Shown: positions 8,780 through 17,954, numbered from the stretch's first letter. The stretch: 64,000 nucleotides of DNA from Actinomadura rubteroloni (GCF_002911665.1 NZ_MTBP01000001.1:248001-312000); one strand, 5' to 3'. Program-made: numbers and translations. Notes: generated by a model not told the origin, from the sequence alone.

Positions 8780-9892
8780 GTGCCTACAGTCTTCGGCGGG
8801 TCGCCCCACAAGGACTCCGGCCCCACCGTCCCGTCCCGGTTCGGCGCGCACGAGCAGGTCGTCTTCTGCCAGGACGAACCGAGCGGCCTGCGCGCCATCA
8901 TCGCGATCTACTCCACCGCGCTCGGGCCGTCCCTCGGCGGCACCCGGTTCTACCCGTACGCCTCCGAGGACGAAGCCCTCGCCGACGTGCTGAACCTGTC
9001 GCGCGGGATGGCGTACAAGAACGCGATGGCCGGGCTGGACCTCGGCGGCGGGAAGGCCGTGATCATCGGCGACCCGGCCACCGACAAGTCCGAGGCGCTG
9101 CTGCGCGCCTACGGACGTTTCGTGCAGTCGCTCAACGGGCGCTACTACACCGCGTGCGACATCGGCACCTTCAGCGAGGACATGGACGTCGTCGCCCGCG
9201 AATGCCGCTACGTCACCGGCCGGACGGTCGAGCACGGCGGCGCCGGTGACTCGTCCATCCTGACCGCCTACGGCGTCTTCCAGGGGATGCGGGCCGCCGC
9301 CGAGACCCTGTGGGGCACGCCGACGCTGCGCGGACGCCGGGTCGGCGTCGAGGGCGTCGGGAAGGTCGGGCACCGGCTCGTGGAGCATCTGCGCGAGGAC
9401 GGCGCCGAGGTCGTCGTGTGCGACGTCAGCCCGCGCGCCGTGTCCCGCGTCGTCGCGGCCCACCCCGAGGTCGAGGCGGTGGACGGCAAGGAGGCGCTGC
9501 TCGCGTCCGGACTCGACGTCTACGCGCCGTGCGCCCTCGGCGGCGCGCTGGACGAGACCGCCGTCGCCGCGCTGTCCGGCGGGATCGTGTGCGGGGCCGC
9601 CAACAACCAGCTCGCGCACGCGGGCATCGAGAAGCAGCTCGCGGACCGGGGCGTCCTGTACGCGCCGGACTACGTGGTCAACTCCGGCGGTGTGATCCAG
9701 GTCGCGGACGAGATCGCCGGGTTCGACTTCGACCGGGCGCGGAACCGGGCCACCGGGATCTACGACACGACGCGGAAGATCTTCGCCCTGGCCGCCGACG
9801 AGGGCGTCCCGCCCGCCGTCGCCGCCGACCGGCTCGCCGAACGCCGCATGGCCGAGGTGGGGCGGCTGCGGAGCGTCTACCTGCCGGGCTGA
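8780..9892 (+). CDS. vdh: Valine/leucine dehydrogenase (Glu/Leu/Phe/Val family)
   Basis: 370 residues. NAD-dependent oxidative deamination of branched-chain amino acids to 2-oxo acids, supplying precursors for branched fatty acids and polyketides. The GTG start at 8780 follows GAGAGGAGG. The substrate lysine motif is in [19 protein letters not shown]; the nucleotide fold begins at [16 protein letters not shown]; a further family motif is CGAANNQLA. The length fits the family (about 360). Substrate preference (Val or Leu) is inferred from synteny with bldC. Confidence 0.92.
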   Translation: MPTVFGGSPHKDSGPTVPSRFGAHEQVVFCQDEPSGLRAIIAIYSTALGPSLGGTRFYPYASEDEALADVLNLSRGMAYKNAMAGLDLGGGKAVIIGDPATDKSEALLRAYGRFVQSLNGRYYTACDIGTFSEDMDVVARECRYVTGRTVEHGGAGDSSILTAYGVFQGMRAAAETLWGTPTLRGRRVGVEGVGKVGHRLVEHLREDGAEVVVCDVSPRAVSRVVAAHPEVEAVDGKEALLASGLDVYAPCALGGALDETAVAALSGGIVCGAANNQLAHAGIEKQLADRGVLYAPDYVVNSGGVIQVADEIAGFDFDRARNRATGIYDTTRKIFALAADEGVPPAVAADRLAERRMAEVGRLRSVYLPG

Positions 9893-9915
9893 GGGCCGTC
9901 CACGTGGCGTTCTTC

Positions 9916-10006
9916 CCCTGTTCCCCTCCCGATCGCTTGATCGTCTAGAGGCGGTGGAGCGTGGAGGCTTCGCAGTTTTTGAGCCTCCACGCCCGGGGGA
10001 ACAGGG
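9916..10006 (+). ncRNA. Nested two-stem RNA structure downstream of vdh
   Basis: An 11-bp perfect outer stem (9916-9926 with 9996-10006) encloses an 11-bp perfect inner stem (9959-9969 with 9982-9992) that has a 12-base loop containing TTTTT. This is more elaborate than a simple terminator. It could be the vdh terminator region, a 3' UTR element or a small RNA. No known RNA family was recognised. Confidence 0.4.
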
Positions 10007-10039
10007 ACCGAAAGGGGACGGTTGTGCGGCGGTGCAAGG

Positions 10040-10077
10040 GGTGGTAACGGGCCCCGCGCGGGGGCCCGGTGACCACC
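10040..10077 (+). terminator. Strong GC hairpin upstream of DUF3073
   Basis: About 15 paired bases with one mismatch and one bulge: an outer GGTGGT/ACCACC arm and an inner GGGCCCC/GGGGCCC arm around a 5-base loop. No T tract. It probably ends transcription coming from vdh. Confidence 0.45.
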
Positions 10078-10259
10078 AGATACACTGGGGCATCTCCGCA
10101 ACGAGCCTTCCGCCACGTGCCGCCGATGTACCGAGCCGGGCGCAAAACGGGTACGGTTGTACTCGTGACTGACGCATGGCTCATCAGGCACCGGTTCGTG
10201 TGGTACACGCGCGCGTTGATGGGCCCACGAAAGCCCTGACCATCGAGGGGGTCGAGCCA

Positions 10260-10472
10260 ATGGGTCGCGGCCGAGCCAAGGCCAAGCAGGTGAAGGTTGC
10301 CCGCCAGCTCAAGTACAACAGCGGCGGAACGGACCTCGACCGCCTGAAGAGCGAGCTGGGAGTGAACGACTCCCAGGGCGACGACTCCTACGACGAGCTG
10401 GTTGAGAAATACGCCGACTACGCCGACGATTACGGGGCCGAAGACCGTAAGGACGGCACAACGGGCCACTGA
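10260..10472 (+). CDS. DUF3073 protein
   Basis: 70 residues from ATG 10260, with a GAGGGGG site upstream. The N-terminus MGRGRAKAKQVKVARQLKY is the highly conserved basic signature of the DUF3073 family, followed by an acidic, Tyr/Asp-rich tail. The family is nearly universal in actinobacteria and of unknown function; the basic/acidic polarity suggests nucleic-acid or protein binding. A strong terminator follows 16 bp after the stop. Confidence 0.9.
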   Translation: MGRGRAKAKQVKVARQLKYNSGGTDLDRLKSELGVNDSQGDDSYDELVEKYADYADDYGAEDRKDGTTGH

Positions 10473-10488
10473 TCGACGCCCGAACGAC

Positions 10489-10529
10489 AACGCCACTGCC
10501 CAGGACGCGCCCCGTCCGGCAGTGGCGTT
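10489..10529 (+). terminator. Intrinsic terminator after DUF3073
   Basis: A perfect 12-bp stem (10489-10500 with 10518-10529) with a 17-base loop, which itself holds a 4-bp mini-stem, followed by TTTTCGTTT. The best classical terminator in the window. Confidence 0.9.
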
Positions 10530-10570
10530 TTCGTTTCCCCGCCCCCACGCCCTCCGGCGGGCGCGGCGGG

Positions 10571-10667
10571 CGCGGCGGACCCAAAGGACGGCGGCTCAGG
10601 GGCGGCGGACCCAGGGGACGGCGGGCTCAGGGGGACGGCGGGCTCAGGACACGGCAGGCTCAGGGGG
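10571..10667. repeat. Imperfect 15-17 bp tandem repeat, six units
   Basis: Six head-to-tail units with core ACGGCGGGCTCAGGGG (start points about 10571, 10588, 10603, 10618, 10635, 10651). The last unit overlaps the stop codon of the DUF218 gene, so the repeat has grown up against its 3' end. Confidence 0.7.
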
Positions 10668-11403
10668 ACGCGAGCGCGGTGCGGACGCCGGCCTCCTGAG
10701 CGCCCAGCAGATGCGGATCGGGCTTGGCGACGATGCTGGCCATCGCCTTCACCATCGCCAGCGGCTCCCGGACGTAGCCGGTGAGCGTCGCGTCCGGACG
10801 CGCCTCCAAGCTCTCGTCACCGACGCCCCACGCGTCCAGCCCGGCCGCGCGGCAGAGCGCGACGGCGCGCGGCAGATGAAAGTCCTGAGTGATCACGGTC
10901 AACCGCCGCACACCGAAGATCCGCTTGGCGCGAGCGCAGGAGTCCCAGGTGTCCAGCCCCGCGAAGTCCCGGACGATCTTCCGCTCGGGCACGCCGCGCG
11001 CGACGAGATACGCCCGCATGACGGACGGCTCGTCATAACCCGTCGTCCGGTTGTCCCCGGACACGAGCAGCACCCGCACCTTGCCCCGCCGCCACAGTTC
11101 CGCCGCAAGATCGAGCCGCCGCGCCAGCAGAACGGACGGCTGCCCACCTTTGATCCCCGCCCCCAGCACCAGCCCGACCGGCGTCGCAGGAACCGCCCCA
11201 ACAGAAACCCGCCGCCCACCCGTCTCGGCATAAGCCCACCCGAGCGGCGCGACGACCCCATACGAACCGAGCGCCACAGCCACAGCAAGCGGCCACCGCC
11301 ACCGCAGCACGACCCGAACCACACGCCGAACCCACCGCGTGCCCCGGAACACCACACCCGCTCCACCCGCCACGCCCAATAAGACGCCCCCGACACCCCG
11401 CAT
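10660..11403 (-). CDS. DUF218/SanA-like membrane protein
   Basis: 247 residues from ATG 11401-11403, the first Met before the hydrophobic N-terminus; the frame upstream is repeat DNA. One or two N-terminal membrane segments (about 1-50) precede a DUF218 domain. Visible motifs are LVLGAGIKGGQPS, VLLVSGDNRTTGYDEP, DTWDSCARAK and VITQDFHLPRA. SanA proteins of this family affect envelope permeability and vancomycin tolerance in enterobacteria. The gene is bracketed by short tandem repeats at both ends. Family call is firm, role inferred. Confidence 0.8.
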   Translation of the reverse strand: MRGVGGVLLGVAGGAGVVFRGTRWVRRVVRVVLRWRWPLAVAVALGSYGVVAPLGWAYAETGGRRVSVGAVPATPVGLVLGAGIKGGQPSVLLARRLDLAAELWRRGKVRVLLVSGDNRTTGYDEPSVMRAYLVARGVPERKIVRDFAGLDTWDSCARAKRIFGVRRLTVITQDFHLPRAVALCRAAGLDAWGVGDESLEARPDATLTGYVREPLAMVKAMASIVAKPDPHLLGAQEAGVRTALASP

Positions 11404-11467
11404 GTTCACACCCACAACCCGCCCGAACACCCAACACCCAGATCCAGGCAGCACCCGCCGGGGCAGA

Positions 11468-11617
11468 TGCCCGCACGGAGCGAGTGCCCGCACGGAGCGG
11501 GTGGCCGCCCGGCGGGTGGTTGTGCGGGGCGGATAGCCGCACGAGCCGAGTGCCCGCACGGGGCGAGTGGCCGTTCGGGGCGGACGCCGCGCGGGGTGGG
11601 TGGTTGTGCGGGGTGGG
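11468..11617. repeat. Nine-unit imperfect 17-bp tandem repeat
   Basis: Units begin at 11468, 11485, 11502, 11517, 11534, 11551, 11568, 11585 and 11601. The consensus is near TGCCCGCACGGGGCGAG and most units are exactly 17 bp. The array fills the gap between the DUF218 gene and the stop of purM. There are no spacers, so it is not CRISPR. Confidence 0.8.
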
Positions 11618-11618
11618 G

Positions 11619-12647
11619 TCAGGTGAGGGTTGCGGTGCCGGTGCCTTCGGTGATCTCGCCGAGGGTCCAGGACGGGACGTTGCGGGCGGCGAGGAGGCGC
11701 AGGGCCTCGTCGGCGTAGTCGGGTGCCACGATCGCGGCCATTCCGACGCCCAGGTTGAACGTCTTGTCCATTTCCTCGGTGGGGACGCGGCCTGCCGCGC
11801 GGAGTACCTCGAAGAGGGGCGGCACCGTCCAGGACGAGCGGTGCAGCACCGCGTCGGCGGTCGGCGGGAGGGAACGTGCCAGGTTGGCCGTCAGGCCGCC
11901 GCCGGTGATGTGCGCGAACGCCCGGACGGGTCCGGCGTTCGTGAGCGCCAGGCAGTCTTTGGCGTAGATGCGGGTCGGCGTGAGGAGTTCTTCGCCGAGC
12001 GTGCGGGACAGGTCGGCGGGGGTCGCGTCCAGGGACAGGTCCGTCGTCGCGATGATGTGCCGGACGAGCGAGTACCCGTTGGAGTGGATGCCCGAGGACG
12101 CCAGGGCCAGCACCACGTCGCCGGGGCGCACGCGGTCCGGGCCGAGCAGGGCGCCGGCTTCCACGACGCCCGTTCCGGCGCCCGCGATGTCGAACTCGTC
12201 CGGTTCGAGCAGGCCGGGGTGCTCGGCGGTCTCGCCGCCGACGAGAGCACAGCCCGCCAGCGCGCAGGCGTCGGCGATGCCGCCGACGATGTCCGCGATC
12301 CGTTCCGGGACGACCTTGCCGCAGGCGATGTAGTCCGTCATGAACAGCGGCTCGGCCCCGCAGACGGCCAGGTCGTCGATGACCATGCCGACCAGGTCGT
12401 GCCCGATCGTGTCGTAGACGCCGAGGCGGCGGGCCAGGTCGACCTTCGTGCCGACGCCGTCGGTGGACGTGGCGAGCAGCGGACGCTCGTACCGCAGGAA
12501 CGCCGACGCGTCGAACAGGCCCGCGAAGCCGCTGGCGTCGTCCACGACCTCGGGACGGCGGGACTTGGCGACCCGCGCCTTCATCAGCTCGACGGCGCGT
12601 TCGCCCGCGGCGATGTCGACGCCCGCCGCGGCGTAGGAGGTGCTCAT
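11619..12647 (-). CDS. purM: Phosphoribosylformylglycinamidine cyclo-ligase (AIR synthetase)
   Basis: 342 residues from ATG 12645-12647. Catalyses ATP-dependent closure of FGAM to AIR, the fifth step of purine synthesis. Signature motifs are LATSTDGVGTKVDLA, DLVGMVIDDLAVCGAEPLF, ALVGGETAEHPG and FAHITGGGL, in the usual order and at the usual length. It follows purF with a 14-bp gap, so the two form an operon. The 3' end runs straight into a tandem-repeat array. Confidence 0.96.
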   Translation of the reverse strand: MSTSYAAAGVDIAAGERAVELMKARVAKSRRPEVVDDASGFAGLFDASAFLRYERPLLATSTDGVGTKVDLARRLGVYDTIGHDLVGMVIDDLAVCGAEPLFMTDYIACGKVVPERIADIVGGIADACALAGCALVGGETAEHPGLLEPDEFDIAGAGTGVVEAGALLGPDRVRPGDVVLALASSGIHSNGYSLVRHIIATTDLSLDATPADLSRTLGEELLTPTRIYAKDCLALTNAGPVRAFAHITGGGLTANLARSLPPTADAVLHRSSWTVPPLFEVLRAAGRVPTEEMDKTFNLGVGMAAIVAPDYADEALRLLAARNVPSWTLGEITEGTGTATLT

Positions 12648-12661
12648 CGGTTCCTTGTCGG

Positions 12662-14128
12662 TCACGGCCGGGACGGCTCCAGCAGGTGCTTGCCGCGCGC
12701 GTTCTCCTCGACGGGGATCGGGTACTCGCCGTCGAAGCAGGCGCGGCACAGCCGGTCCTTCGGGATGCTGGACGCGGCGATCAGCTCGTCCAGCGCGATG
12801 AACCCGAGCGAGTCGGCGTTGATCGAGTCGCGGATGCCCTCGACGTCCAGGCGCCCGGCGATCAGTTCCTGGCGGGTCGCGAAGTCGATGCCGTAGAAGC
12901 ACGGCCACGACACCGGCGGGCTGGAGATCCGGACGTGGACCTCCGCCGCGCCCGCCTCCCGCAGCAGCGCGACGACCTGGCGCTGGGTGTTGCCCCGGAC
13001 GATCGAGTCGTCCACGACGACCAGGCGCTTGCCCTCGATCGCCTCGCGCAGCGGGTTCAGCTTCAGCCGGATGCCGAGCTGGCGGATGGTCTGCGACGGC
13101 TGGATGAACGTCCGGCCGACGTAGGAGTTCTTCACCAGGCCCTGCCCGTACGGGATCCCGGACGCCTCGGCGTAGCCGATCGCGGCGGGCGTGCCCGACT
13201 CGGGCGTCGGGATGACCAGGTCCGCCTCGACGGGGTGCTCCCGCGCGAGCCGGCGGCCGACCTCCACCCGGGTGGCCTGCACGCTGCGGCCCGCGATGGA
13301 CGTGTCGGGACGCGCCAGGTACACGTACTCGAACAGGCAGCCCTTCGGCCGGGGCTCGGCGAACCGCTCCGAGCGGACGTCCTCGACGCCGGGACCGTCG
13401 ATCGCGAGCAGCTCGCCGGGCTCGATCTCCCGGACGAACCGGGCGCCGACGATGTCCAGCGCGGCCGTCTCCGACGCCACGACCCAGCCCTGGTCCTCCC
13501 AGCGGCCGAGGACGAGCGGGCGCACGCCCTCGGGGTCCCGGGCGGCGTAGAGCGTGGTCTCGTTCATGAAGACCAGCGAGAACGCGCCGCGCGTGACCGG
13601 CAGGATCTCCCGGGCGGCGGCCATCGGGTCGCCGTCGCGGGTGGCGAGCAGCGCCGACAGGACGTCGGTGTCGGACGTCGCCGTCCGCTCGCGCGCGTCG
13701 AGCCGCGCCGCCAGCTCCGGCGTGTTGATGAGGTTGCCGTTGTGGGCGAGGGCCAGCCCGCCGCCGTCGCCGGTGGAGCGGAACGTCGGCTGGGCGTTCT
13801 CCCAGGTCGACGCGCCGGTCGTGGAGTAGCGGCAGTGCCCCACGGCCAGGTGGCCGCGCAGCGTGCTCAGGACCGACTCGTCGAAGACCTGGGCGACCAG
13901 GCCCATGTCCTTGTAGACGACGATGCGGGAGCCGTCGCTGACGGAGATGCCCGCCGACTCCTGGCCGCGGTGCTGGAGCGCGTAGAGGCCGTAGTAGGCG
14001 AGCTTCCCGACCTCCGCCCGGCTCGCCTGTTCCGGGGGGACCCATACACCGAAGACCCCGCAGGCGTCCTGGGGGGCACGGTCGGTGGGATCGAGGTCGT
14101 GGCTCAGACGTCCATAGCGGAGAGGCAC
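12662..14128 (-). CDS. purF: Amidophosphoribosyltransferase
   Basis: 488 residues; first committed step of purine synthesis (PRPP plus glutamine to phosphoribosylamine). The N-terminal glutaminase nucleophile is the Cys in DACGVFGVW, reached after removal of a ~22-residue propeptide, as in the Fe-S class. The PRPP loop is LVVVDDSIVRGNTQRQ. C-terminal Cys residues (FYG, CRACFDGEYP) fit cluster binding. The start is GTG 14126-14128. A TACACT -10-like box lies 7 bp upstream, so the transcript may be almost leaderless. Confidence 0.96.
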   Translation of the reverse strand: MPLRYGRLSHDLDPTDRAPQDACGVFGVWVPPEQASRAEVGKLAYYGLYALQHRGQESAGISVSDGSRIVVYKDMGLVAQVFDESVLSTLRGHLAVGHCRYSTTGASTWENAQPTFRSTGDGGGLALAHNGNLINTPELAARLDARERTATSDTDVLSALLATRDGDPMAAAREILPVTRGAFSLVFMNETTLYAARDPEGVRPLVLGRWEDQGWVVASETAALDIVGARFVREIEPGELLAIDGPGVEDVRSERFAEPRPKGCLFEYVYLARPDTSIAGRSVQATRVEVGRRLAREHPVEADLVIPTPESGTPAAIGYAEASGIPYGQGLVKNSYVGRTFIQPSQTIRQLGIRLKLNPLREAIEGKRLVVVDDSIVRGNTQRQVVALLREAGAAEVHVRISSPPVSWPCFYGIDFATRQELIAGRLDVEGIRDSINADSLGFIALDELIAASSIPKDRLCRACFDGEYPIPVEENARGKHLLEPSRP

Positions 14129-14532
14129 GTTCGCCAGTGTAGATGGCGGCCCTCGTTGGTCCGCTCGGCATGGTTCCTGACCGGACTTTTACCTGGGAAT
14201 TTATCGGCGCGGACGCGTAACGCCCCGTCCCCGCCCCGCCGCGCCCGCCCCGCCGCCGCCCGCGCCGTCGCGCGCCAACCGGTGCGGGGCGTGGGCGGAC
14301 GGCTCGGCGGGACGGGGCCGACACCTCACCGCCCGGCAACCACCGGAGGGCCCGAAGAAGGAACGCCGAAACGCCCCGGATGGGCCGCTGGACACCGATC
14401 CAGCGCACGATTTCGGCATTTGAGACAAACATCACATCCCCCGTTCCGGCCCGCCGAAGGGGGCCGTGTCTCCAGCCTGACGGGGCGGAGACGGCGGGGG
14501 AAAGCGCGATCGAAACCTGTGGACAACCCGGC
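14129..14532. promoter_or_regulatory. purF upstream region
   Basis: 404 bp without a supported gene. On the minus strand a -10-like TACACT lies at about 14136-14141, 7 bp before the purF GTG. No convincing -35 or operator was identified. The rest (14200-14530) is GC-rich with no clear structure; the sterol-carrier-like gene ends at 14533. Confidence 0.4.
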
Positions 14533-15027
14533 TCAGCCGTCGGCCAGGGCCTGCCCGGACGGGGCATCCGCCGCATTCGGAACATTCGGGGCGACCAGCG
14601 GAAGGTAGGGCGCCAGATCCGCGCGGGGACCGCTCGCCCGCACCGCGTGCGCGCCCATCGCGTCGGCCCACCGCAGCGCACCGGTCGCGAGTGAAATCCA
14701 CGTTTCGGCCGACATCTCCACCACGTTCGGCGGGGTTCCACGGGTATGGTGCGGGCCGTCGACGCACTGCACGGCCGCGTGCGGCGGCACCCGGACCTCG
14801 ACGGACCGTCCCGGCGCCCGTTCGGCCAGCGCGTCGAGCAGGAACCGGACGGCCCCGGTCGTCACCGGGCGGGACGGCTCCACCCCGGCGGCACGGGCGG
14901 CCAGCGCCGTGTCCAGCGCGGCACGGCGCAGCGCGGTCGTATCGTCCAGGCGGCCCGCGTAGGGGGGCAGCCCGAGCGCGGCGCGCTGCTCGTCCAGCGC
15001 GGCCGGGGTGAGCGGTCGTCGAGGCAT
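14533..15027 (-). CDS. Sterol-carrier-family protein
   Basis: 164 residues from ATG 15025-15027. The sequence MPRRPLTPAALDEQRAALG, a middle segment with VEVRVPPHAAVQC and the C-terminal EMSAETWISLATGALRWADA resemble the actinobacterial SCP2-like family that is usually found beside purF/purM. The fold would bind a hydrophobic ligand or act as a maturation-type helper; the ligand is unknown. It is on the same strand as purF, about 400 bp upstream, and divergent from the kinase gene. Confidence 0.7.
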   Translation of the reverse strand: MPRRPLTPAALDEQRAALGLPPYAGRLDDTTALRRAALDTALAARAAGVEPSRPVTTGAVRFLLDALAERAPGRSVEVRVPPHAAVQCVDGPHHTRGTPPNVVEMSAETWISLATGALRWADAMGAHAVRASGPRADLAPYLPLVAPNVPNAADAPSGQALADG

Positions 15028-15088
15028 CGTCTCGACCGTACCCCGCCGGTCCGGGGACTCCGCTCCCGCAGACACACGGAGGTTCCAG

Positions 15089-16576
15089 ATGCCCGAGGCG
15101 CTGCCCCTGCAGCCCGGCGATCCGCGCCGGCTCGGCGAGCACGAGATCACGGGCAGGATCGGCGTCGGCGAGCACGGCGCGGTCTTCCTCGGCCGGTCCG
15201 CCGACGGCCGGCCCGTCGCGGTCAAGCTGCTGCACCTCGGCCTGAGCGGCAGGCCGCTGGCGGACGCGCGGTTCACGGCGGTGTTCGCGGCGGCGCGGCG
15301 GGTGACGGGCTTCTGCTCGGCGTCGGTCCTGGACGCGGGCACGCAGGACGAGCGCGCGTTCGTCGTCAGCGAGTTCGTGGACGGCCCGTCCCTCGCCGCG
15401 CTCGTCGCCGCCGAGGGCCCGCGCGGCGGCTCCGTGGTGGAGCGGCTGGCGGTCGGGATGGCGGTGGCACTGGCCGCCGTCCACCGCGCCGGATCGGTGC
15501 ACGGCGACCTGCGGCCCGCCAACGTCCTGCTCGGCCCGGACGGTCCGCGCGTCACCGACATCGCCGTCCGCTCCGCACTGGAGGCGCTCGGTACGCCGCC
15601 GTCCACGACCGGGGAGGCGCCCTATTACCAAGCGCCCGAGCAGTTCGAGGGCGGCCAGGCGGGCGCACCCGCCGACATCTTCGCGTGGGGTGCGACGCTG
15701 CTGTTCGCGGCGACGGGCGTACGTCCGTTCTCCGACATGGCGCCGGACGAAGACCCGGATCTGTCGCCGCTGCCCGATTCGCTGCGCGGGATCGTCGGGA
15801 CGGCGCTGGCCAGGGACCCGGCCGACCGTCCGACCGCCCAGCGGATCCTGGACCGGCTGCTCGTCGAGGACGAGGCGCTCACGAGCCGCCTGCCCGCCTC
15901 GATGGTCGCCGAGGGACGGGCGCTGGCGCAGGGCGTCCGCGCGCCGCAGCCCGCTCCCGAGCCCGGCCCGGACGAGCAGGCCACCACGTTCTTCGGGGCG
16001 CCGACGCCGGACGAGCAGGGCACCGCGCTCATCCCCGGCCTCGCGGACCCCGGCACGGCCGTCCTGCCGTCGGTGCCCGCCGTCCCGAAGGCCCGGCACG
16101 GCGGCCACGTGCTCGGCCTCGCGCTGTCGGTGACGATCGGCGTGCTGGCCGGCGTCGCGATCATCACGCTGGTGCTGTGGCCGCGGCTCGGCGGGGGCGA
16201 CGGCGGGTCGGGCGGCGACCCGGCGAACGTGGCGGACGGACGTCCCGTCGCCGCGATCCCAGGCACGTTCGCGGGCACGTGGAAGGGCACGGCCGTGAAC
16301 CAGACCAACGGCGTGTCGTTCCCCGTCGAGGTGACGTTCCAGGAGGGCGGTACGACGGCGCACGCGGTGTACCCGAAGGAGCGTTGCAACGGGACCCTGT
16401 CGCTGACGCGCGGTACCGGAAGCAGCCTGGAGATGGCACTGCGGATCGGCCGACCGTGCACGCCCGGCCACATCCAGGTGACGCGGCAGCCCGACGGGAC
16501 GCTCCAATACGCCTGGAGCCGGAGCGAGGACGGCCGTCCGGTCGGCTATCAGGGACGACTCACGCGCATCGGATAA
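15089..16576 (+). CDS. Membrane Ser/Thr protein kinase
   Basis: 495 residues from ATG 15089, after ACGGAGG. The kinase domain spans about 10-270: glycine loop GRIGVGEHGAVFLG, ATP lysine in PVAVKLL, catalytic loop HGDLRPANVLL and metal site VTDIAV. The usual HRD is HGD and DFG is DIA, so activity may be altered, but the key Lys and both Asp are kept. Next come a Pro-rich linker, one membrane segment (LGLALSVTIGVLAGVAIITL, near 350) and an extracellular domain of about 110 residues with two Cys. A single-pass receptor-like kinase; its signal is unknown. Confidence 0.88.
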   Translation: MPEALPLQPGDPRRLGEHEITGRIGVGEHGAVFLGRSADGRPVAVKLLHLGLSGRPLADARFTAVFAAARRVTGFCSASVLDAGTQDERAFVVSEFVDGPSLAALVAAEGPRGGSVVERLAVGMAVALAAVHRAGSVHGDLRPANVLLGPDGPRVTDIAVRSALEALGTPPSTTGEAPYYQAPEQFEGGQAGAPADIFAWGATLLFAATGVRPFSDMAPDEDPDLSPLPDSLRGIVGTALARDPADRPTAQRILDRLLVEDEALTSRLPASMVAEGRALAQGVRAPQPAPEPGPDEQATTFFGAPTPDEQGTALIPGLADPGTAVLPSVPAVPKARHGGHVLGLALSVTIGVLAGVAIITLVLWPRLGGGDGGSGGDPANVADGRPVAAIPGTFAGTWKGTAVNQTNGVSFPVEVTFQEGGTTAHAVYPKERCNGTLSLTRGTGSSLEMALRIGRPCTPGHIQVTRQPDGTLQYAWSRSEDGRPVGYQGRLTRIG

Positions 16577-16687
16577 CCACAATGGGTGATATATCCGTCT
16601 AATAAGCGCTGAGTCCATTAGGGTGCATTCGGTCGAGACCCCGCTCAGGCACGCGGACCCCCGTCCGCACAGAATGAAGGAGGCCCC

Positions 16688-17857
16688 TTGCGGCCCACCC
16701 CCCGAAGGCTGCTGGTCGTCGGCTCGATCGCCGCGTGCGCGTCCGCCGCGGTGGCCGTGCCCGTGCTCGCCGCGGGCCACGACGACCTCGTCGCGGTGAC
16801 GGCGGCCCAGGGCACGCCCGTCCCCGGGCGGTACATCGTCACCCTGCGCGACGGCGCCTCGCCCAAGACGGCGGCCGGACGCGTCAACGCGTCCGGGACC
16901 AGGAGCTTCAGCGGCGCCCTCAACGGGTTCGTCGCCAAGCTCACCGCGAGCCAGCTCGACAAGCTCCGCCGCGACAAGTCCGTCGCCGCGATCGAGCAGG
17001 ACCAGATCGTCAAGGCCGACACGACCCAGAAGTCCCCGCTGCCGTGGGGCCTGGACCGTATCGACCAGCGCAGCCGCACGCTCTCGAAGTCGTACACGTA
17101 CAAGTCGAACGGCAGCGGCGTCAACGCCTACATCATCGACACGGGCATCGACGCCGGGCACGCCGACTTCGGCGGACGCGCGTCCGTCGCGTGGTGGGCG
17201 CCCGACACCTTCACCGACGGCAACGACTGCAACGGCCACGGGACGCACGTCGCCGGCATCCTCGGTTCCAAGACCTACGGTGCCGCCAAGGGCGTGAAGC
17301 TGCGCGCCCTGCGCGTCCTGGACTGCGACGGCTCGGGCTACATGTCCGACGTCGTGGCCGCGGCGAACTGGCTGAAGACCAACGCCGTCAAGCCCGCCGT
17401 CGCGAACCTGTCGCTCGGCGGGGCGAAGTCCACCGCGGTGAACACGGCGCTGACGAACCTGTCCAAGTCGGGCGTGTTCGTGTCGGTCGCGGCCGGCAAC
17501 GACAACAAGAACGCGTGCAACTACTCGCCCGCCAGCGCGGGCTGGGTCGAGGCCGTCGGCGCGACGACGTCCTACGACAACAAGGCGTCGTTCTCGAACT
17601 ACGGCTCGTGCGTCGACATCCAGGCGCCCGGCTACGGGATCACGTCCACCTGGCCGGGCGGCGGCCACCAGGTCGAGAGCGGCACGTCGATGGCCTCGCC
17701 GTACGTGGCGGGCGTCGCGGCCCTGTACCTGGCCACCCACAAGACGGCGACGTTCCCGACCGTGCAGAAGTGGCTCGCGGACAACTCGACGAAGAACGTG
17801 GTCAAGAAGCTGCCGTCGGGCACCGCGAACCGTCTTCTCTACAAGGCCGGTCTGTGA
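16688..17857 (+). CDS. Secreted subtilisin-like serine protease (S8)
   Basis: 389 residues from TTG 16688, with GAAGGAGG just upstream. It has a signal peptide (about 1-30, with a VAVPVLAAG cleavage region), an inhibitor I9-type propeptide (PGRYIVTLRDG to AAIEQDQIV) and a catalytic domain. The triad lies in YIIDTGID (Asp), NGHGTHVAG (His) and SGTSMASP (Ser). The length matches typical secreted actinomycete subtilases. It is the second S8 enzyme in the window, without the propeller of the first. An AT-rich stretch at about 16577-16640 is the likely promoter. Confidence 0.95.
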   Translation: MRPTPRRLLVVGSIAACASAAVAVPVLAAGHDDLVAVTAAQGTPVPGRYIVTLRDGASPKTAAGRVNASGTRSFSGALNGFVAKLTASQLDKLRRDKSVAAIEQDQIVKADTTQKSPLPWGLDRIDQRSRTLSKSYTYKSNGSGVNAYIIDTGIDAGHADFGGRASVAWWAPDTFTDGNDCNGHGTHVAGILGSKTYGAAKGVKLRALRVLDCDGSGYMSDVVAAANWLKTNAVKPAVANLSLGGAKSTAVNTALTNLSKSGVFVSVAAGNDNKNACNYSPASAGWVEAVGATTSYDNKASFSNYGSCVDIQAPGYGITSTWPGGGHQVESGTSMASPYVAGVAALYLATHKTATFPTVQKWLADNSTKNVVKKLPSGTANRLLYKAGL

Positions 17858-17954
17858 CCCGCTCCCGTAGGATGCCCCGTGCCGGGGTCCGCGAGGCGGC
17901 TACCCTGTGCGCGGGCGGTTCCTTCCGGTTCGTGAGCTTCGCTCCCTGACCGGC

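Larger units (their letters stand above)
9893..10259. other. Structured intergenic region between vdh and DUF3073
   Basis: 367 bp without a supported gene. It contains two strong secondary-structure elements (9916-10006 and 10040-10077, listed separately) and, after about 10090, a less structured stretch that should carry the DUF3073 promoter. An in-frame GTG-less extension upstream of the DUF3073 ATG is open from 10176 but has no ribosome binding site. Confidence 0.4.

Noticed and set aside
7736-10177. Very long open frame on the minus strand across vdh and its neighbours
   Set aside because: It is antisense to well-supported genes, has Arg/Gly/Pro-rich composition typical of the off-frame of GC-rich DNA, and shows no domain or ribosome binding site.
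11468-11617. CRISPR-like array
   Set aside because: Units are contiguous 15-17 bp with no unique spacers and no cas genes; a simple tandem repeat.
15089-16576. Pseudokinase
   Set aside because: The HRD and DFG motifs are altered (HGD, DIA), but the ATP lysine and both catalytic Asp positions are kept, so loss of activity is not shown.
14432-17740. Long minus-strand frame opposite the kinase and subtilase
   Set aside because: It covers two clear plus-strand genes with full motifs; its own translation is low-complexity.
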